Positions 32,210-35,044 of a stretch of 35,044 bases of DNA are shown here, in pieces (position 1 is the stretch's first letter; each line of letters begins with the position of its first letter). Below the pieces are notes generated by a model that was not told the origin of the DNA, did no database searches, and saw nothing but the letters and a program-made list of their open reading frames with translations. This stretch comes from Nonomuraea cypriaca (GTDB lineage: Bacteria > Actinomycetota > Actinomycetes > Streptosporangiales > Streptosporangiaceae): the NCBI RefSeq assembly GCF_015645445.1, contig NZ_JADOGI010000107.1:1-35044 (forward strand), given 5' to 3'. A program made the translations under genes and the position numbers.

Positions 32210-33144
32210 TTGCTCATCACCTCGATCCGCGGGTCCAGGCGGGTGTACAGGAGATCGAGGATCGTGTTCATGATGAGCACGATCCCGGTGGCGACCACGA
32301 GGGTCGCGCTCACGAGCGCTATGTCGTAACGCTCCATCGCCTGTGTGTAGAGGCGCCCTATGCCTGGCCACGCGAACACCGACTCGATGACGACGACGCC
32401 GCCGATGGCCATGCGGGTGAGTTCGAGCCCTCCGACCGAGAGGATCGGGATCACGGCGGCGCGCAGGACGTGATTCTGGAGCAGTGTCCACCGCGCCAGC
32501 CCTTTGCCGCGGGCGACCAGCATGAACGGCTCCTGCAGGGTGGCACGTACGCTTTCCCGCACCACGTACATCAGCCTGCCCACGGGTGGGATCGCCATCG
32601 CCACGGCGGGCAGGACGAGGAACGGCAGGCCGCCGTAACCACCGGTGGGAAAGAACCGCAGCTGGACGGCGAACAGGATGATGAGCACGAGGCCGGACCA
32701 GAACTCCGGCACGGATGAGGCGACCGCGCCCACCGTCTGCAGGATCCGGTCGGTGCGCTTGCCCACGTTCATCCCGGCCACCAGGCCGAGCGCCACCGCG
32801 AGGACCGCCGTGATCAGGAACGCTCCAGCCGCGAGGAAGAGCGACCGGGGCAACGCCTCCATGACCACCTCCGTCGCGGGGCGTCCGGCGGTCGTCGAGA
32901 CGCCGAAGTCCAGCCGGAGAGCGCCGGACAGGTACCGTCCGGCCTGTTCGGCGATGGGGTCGTCGTAACCCAGCGAGTGCCGGTATTCCTGCACCTGCTC
33001 CTCGGAGGCGTTCAGCGGGAGCGTCCTGCGGGCGGGATCGCCCACCACCTGGAAAACGACGAACACGATCACGACGACGGAGACCAGAGTCACGACCGCC
33101 GAGACGAGCCTTTTGCCGATGAAGATCCACGGCCTCATGCTCAT
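32206..33144 (-). CDS. ABC transporter permease, DppB-like
   Basis: 312 residues, about six helices. It opens with a cytoplasmic start and first helix (IGKRLVSAVVTLVSVVVIVF), then the long outside loop with SLGYDDPIAEQAGRYLSGAL and RLDFGVS, and the B-type EAA region ARGKGLARWTLLQNHVLRAA followed by VFAWPGIGRLYTQAM. These are standard for dipeptide/oligopeptide/nickel-type B permeases. AGGAGG lies about 11 bases before ATG 33144; ATG 33138 is an alternative. It is the second gene of the operon, 43 bp after the binding protein. Confidence 0.9.
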   Translation of the reverse strand: MSMRPWIFIGKRLVSAVVTLVSVVVIVFVVFQVVGDPARRTLPLNASEEQVQEYRHSLGYDDPIAEQAGRYLSGALRLDFGVSTTAGRPATEVVMEALPRSLFLAAGAFLITAVLAVALGLVAGMNVGKRTDRILQTVGAVASSVPEFWSGLVLIILFAVQLRFFPTGGYGGLPFLVLPAVAMAIPPVGRLMYVVRESVRATLQEPFMLVARGKGLARWTLLQNHVLRAAVIPILSVGGLELTRMAIGGVVVIESVFAWPGIGRLYTQAMERYDIALVSATLVVATGIVLIMNTILDLLYTRLDPRIEVMSK

Positions 33145-33187
33145 GTGGGGGGAAACCTCCTAGAAAGCGCAAGCCCCGGTCAGCCGG

Positions 33188-34735
33188 CTACTTGCCCTTC
33201 CACTCGTACCAGTAGGTCGTGTAGGCGTCGCTGTACAACTTCCCGTCGATCCCGCTCTGCGTGGCCACGGCGTTCTTCGGGCTCGTGATCCACACGATCG
33301 GAGCGAGATCGTGGGCCAGCGCGTGGACCTTCTGGTAGGCCTTGGCCTGGTCGGACTCGTCCTTGAGGTCGATGGCATCCTCGGACGCCTTCTTGAGCTG
33401 CTCGTCGCAGAACGTCGCCCGTACGTCGCCACAGGTGAAGTAGTTCTGGATGTACAGGGTGGAGTCGAGAGTGCCGCTGCCGGCCTGGACATAGAACAGG
33501 TCGGGCGGAGGGATGTGGTTCTGCGGCGCCAGCAGCCCCTGCTCGATCCACTGCTCGCGAGGGAGCAGCTGGACCTTCACGTCGAGCCCGATCTTGTTGT
33601 ACGCGGAGGCGAGCGTCTGGCAGGTGTCGGTGCCGACGGTCCCGTAATACTCCGACACGCACATCATGGTCAGCTTCGTGCCTGTGGCGCCCGCCTCCCG
33701 GACCAGTTGGGCGGCCTTGGTCATGTCGTAGGGGTAGTCCTGGAGGCCCGGGTTGTAGCCGTGCACCTGCTGGCTCACGCCCTGGCCCTTGGGCGGCAGC
33801 GCGAACCCGAACCGGACCGACTTGATGAGCGTCGACCTGTCGACGGCGTAGTTGAGTGCCTGGCGCACGCGTTCGTCCTTGAGCGCCTTGGAGGCGTCGC
33901 TGATCCGCAGGATGTCCGTCTCGGTCGACGCGGCGCTGATCGTCGCCGGAGCGGCCGCGAGCAGGTCGGGGGACAGGTCGAACGCGACGTCCGCCTCGCC
34001 GGCCTGCAGCCCGGCCAGCCTCGCGCCGGTGTCGGGGATGACCTTCATCACGACGTTCTGGTAATAGGGCTTGGCGTCTCCCCAGTACTTGGGGAAGATC
34101 TTCAGCGTCGTCTGGTCGTGCGCGGGGGTGACCTCACCGACCTCGTACGGCCCGGTGCCCACGGCGGTGTTCTGGGCCTTGGCCTTGTCCTTGCCCCAGC
34201 CGTCGGGCTGGACGCCGATCGCCGCCACGGTGCGGAACACGTAGAAGTCGGGAAGCTTCGTCGTCACGTCGACCGTGTAGTCGTCGACCACCTTGGCGCC
34301 CGCGATGTTGGCCAGCGTGCTGTCTTTCGCGCTGGACGGTGAGGTGAGCTTGTTGATGCTGTACGCGACGTCGTCGGCGGTCATCGCGGAGCCGTCGTGG
34401 AACGAGACATCGCGTCTCAGTTCAAATCTCCAACGGGTCGGCGCGACCCGCTTCCAACTGGTCGCGAGAAGGGGGGACCAGCTCAGCTTGTCGTGGTCGT
34501 TCTCGACCTTGGTCAGCCCCTCGACGACGCTGCCCAGCAGTAGCCGGCGGGCCGTGCCGTTCACCTGGTCCGCGACCACGTCGAGGGTGCCGAGCGCGGC
34601 GCCCGTCGACCAGGTCAAGGTCCGCGTGCCTGCGCCGCCCGTCGCGTCGTCGGGCACACAGGCGGTCACCAGGCAGAGCCCGACGAGAGCAGAAATCATT
34701 TTCAGGGACACGCGCGTGATCTGTGGACCGGTCAT
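33188..34735 (-). CDS. ABC transporter substrate-binding lipoprotein, family 5
   Basis: 515 residues. N-terminal lipoprotein signal with lipobox LVTAC (Cys near residue 26), then SBP_bac_5 features: LTWSTGAALGTLD, LLATSWKRVAPTRWRFELR, VSFHDGSAMTADDVAYS, VGTGPYEV and RQALNYAVDRSTLI. These proteins bind peptides, opines, nickel or oligosaccharides. The gene is followed by an enolase-superfamily enzyme, so a sugar acid or other carboxylate is as likely as a peptide here. ATG 34735 has GGGGAGAG six bases away. It is first in the operon, as usual for the most abundant subunit. A TGTATACA operator sits at the predicted promoter. Confidence 0.9.
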   Translation of the reverse strand: MTGPQITRVSLKMISALVGLCLVTACVPDDATGGAGTRTLTWSTGAALGTLDVVADQVNGTARRLLLGSVVEGLTKVENDHDKLSWSPLLATSWKRVAPTRWRFELRRDVSFHDGSAMTADDVAYSINKLTSPSSAKDSTLANIAGAKVVDDYTVDVTTKLPDFYVFRTVAAIGVQPDGWGKDKAKAQNTAVGTGPYEVGEVTPAHDQTTLKIFPKYWGDAKPYYQNVVMKVIPDTGARLAGLQAGEADVAFDLSPDLLAAAPATISAASTETDILRISDASKALKDERVRQALNYAVDRSTLIKSVRFGFALPPKGQGVSQQVHGYNPGLQDYPYDMTKAAQLVREAGATGTKLTMMCVSEYYGTVGTDTCQTLASAYNKIGLDVKVQLLPREQWIEQGLLAPQNHIPPPDLFYVQAGSGTLDSTLYIQNYFTCGDVRATFCDEQLKKASEDAIDLKDESDQAKAYQKVHALAHDLAPIVWITSPKNAVATQSGIDGKLYSDAYTTYWYEWKGK

Positions 34736-34841
34736 GAACGACTCTCCCCATCAAGATCGTGAATCAGTAGGTCTGCGTGACGGTGGCCGCTCAAGCCAGC
34801 GGCGGAGGCATGCCCCAACGTTGTATGGTGTTGTGGACGGC

Positions 34842-34882
34842 TGTATACAACAGAACTACTCGGCAGGTTTCGGATATGTCAA
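34842..34882 (-). promoter_or_regulatory. Predicted promoter and GntR-type operator of the ABC importer operon
   Basis: Minus strand: -35 TTGACA (34882-34877), 18-bp spacer, -10-like TAGTTC (34858-34853), then the perfect palindrome TGTATACA (34842-34849) at the likely start site near 34846. A wider pair, GTTGTAT (34820-34826) and ATACAAC (34845-34851), repeats the half-site. TTGTATACAA-like sites are bound by FadR-type GntR repressors. No GntR gene is in this window. The rest of 34736-34935 shows no gene. Confidence 0.6.
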
Positions 34883-34935
34883 GGCTGTGTTTTCGGTTCG
34901 GCTCTTCGAAGGAGTGTGTGGAGAGCGGTTCTACT

Positions 34936-35044
34936 TCGCGGGGAGCTCGCTTCCCGCGAAGGCAAGATGCCTCTTCCGCGCCGTTGACCTTGGGGGGGTC
35001 GCGGGGGGCTAGCTTCCCGCGAAGGCAAGAAGCCTCTTCCACGC
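34936..35044. repeat. Two copies of a 63-bp-period repeat at the window edge
   Basis: A 44-46 bp segment beginning TCGCGGGG and containing GCTTCCCGCGAAGGCAAGA occurs at 34936-34981 and 34999-35044, with four differences. Each copy can fold into two short hairpins (CGCGGG...CCCGCG, and GAAGGC...GCC-TC-TTC), and the second keeps its pairing despite changes. The period of 63 is divisible by three: on the minus strand it reads EEASCLRGKxAPR twice. No known gene contains it as far as I can tell, and the array runs past the window end. Confidence 0.75.

Overview
The window is high-GC DNA (GTG and TTG starts, almost every codon ending in G or C) and looks like an actinomycete chromosome. The gene families, the leaderless-looking regulator genes and the eukaryote-type Ser/Thr kinase fit a soil actinobacterium, perhaps of the Streptosporangiaceae type; that family placement is inference only. 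No rRNA, tRNA, CRISPR array, transposase or integrase was seen.

Layout. (1) 2-196: 3' end of a cytochrome P450. (2) 204-3861: an FAD-dependent oxidoreductase and a NanT-like MFS transporter, divergent from a LysR regulator. (3) 3957-7126: a molybdate operon, with an HTH-Mop regulator, modA, modB and modC; a 30-bp tandem repeat has expanded across the modA/modB junction. (4) 7226-11948: a minus-strand operon of two paralogous enolase-superfamily enzymes flanking an MHS-type transporter (one-base frameshift), then a LacI regulator. A strong promoter and a double LacI-type operator sit in front. (5) 12018-14775: a membrane-anchored Ser/Thr kinase, a BtuF-like binding protein and a 50-residue membrane peptide. 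(6) 14785-21211: AsnB-type amidotransferase, MHS transporter, phosphotriesterase-family hydrolase and a HisD-family dehydrogenase, divergent from a second LysR gene (one-base frameshift). (7) 21196-23930: sulfotransferase, and an NmrA-type protein divergent from a TetR regulator with its operator. (8) 23937-27154: a large coiled-coil/nSTAND1 NTPase/transmembrane/WD40 protein (one-base frameshift). (9) 27280-28114: an I36-type secreted protein, a half-length VOC protein and two hairpins. (10) 28133-34882: a complete peptide/opine-type ABC importer operon ending in a third enolase-superfamily enzyme. (11) 34936-35044: two copies of a 63-bp-period repeat running off the window edge.

Four sections (2, 4, 6, 10) have the same logic: one transporter, one or two enzymes for small organic or sugar acids, and a regulator or operator. 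The window reads as a catabolic accessory region with a molybdate uptake operon inside it. The most interesting signals are the matching promoter geometry of the two LysR loci, the repeat-expanded translation-start region in the mod operon, the lost metal ligand in the third enolase-family protein, and the catabolic-type HisD/phosphotriesterase cassette. Three single-base indels in short G/C runs break otherwise intact genes; they may be sequence errors and should be settled before any of these genes is called a pseudogene.
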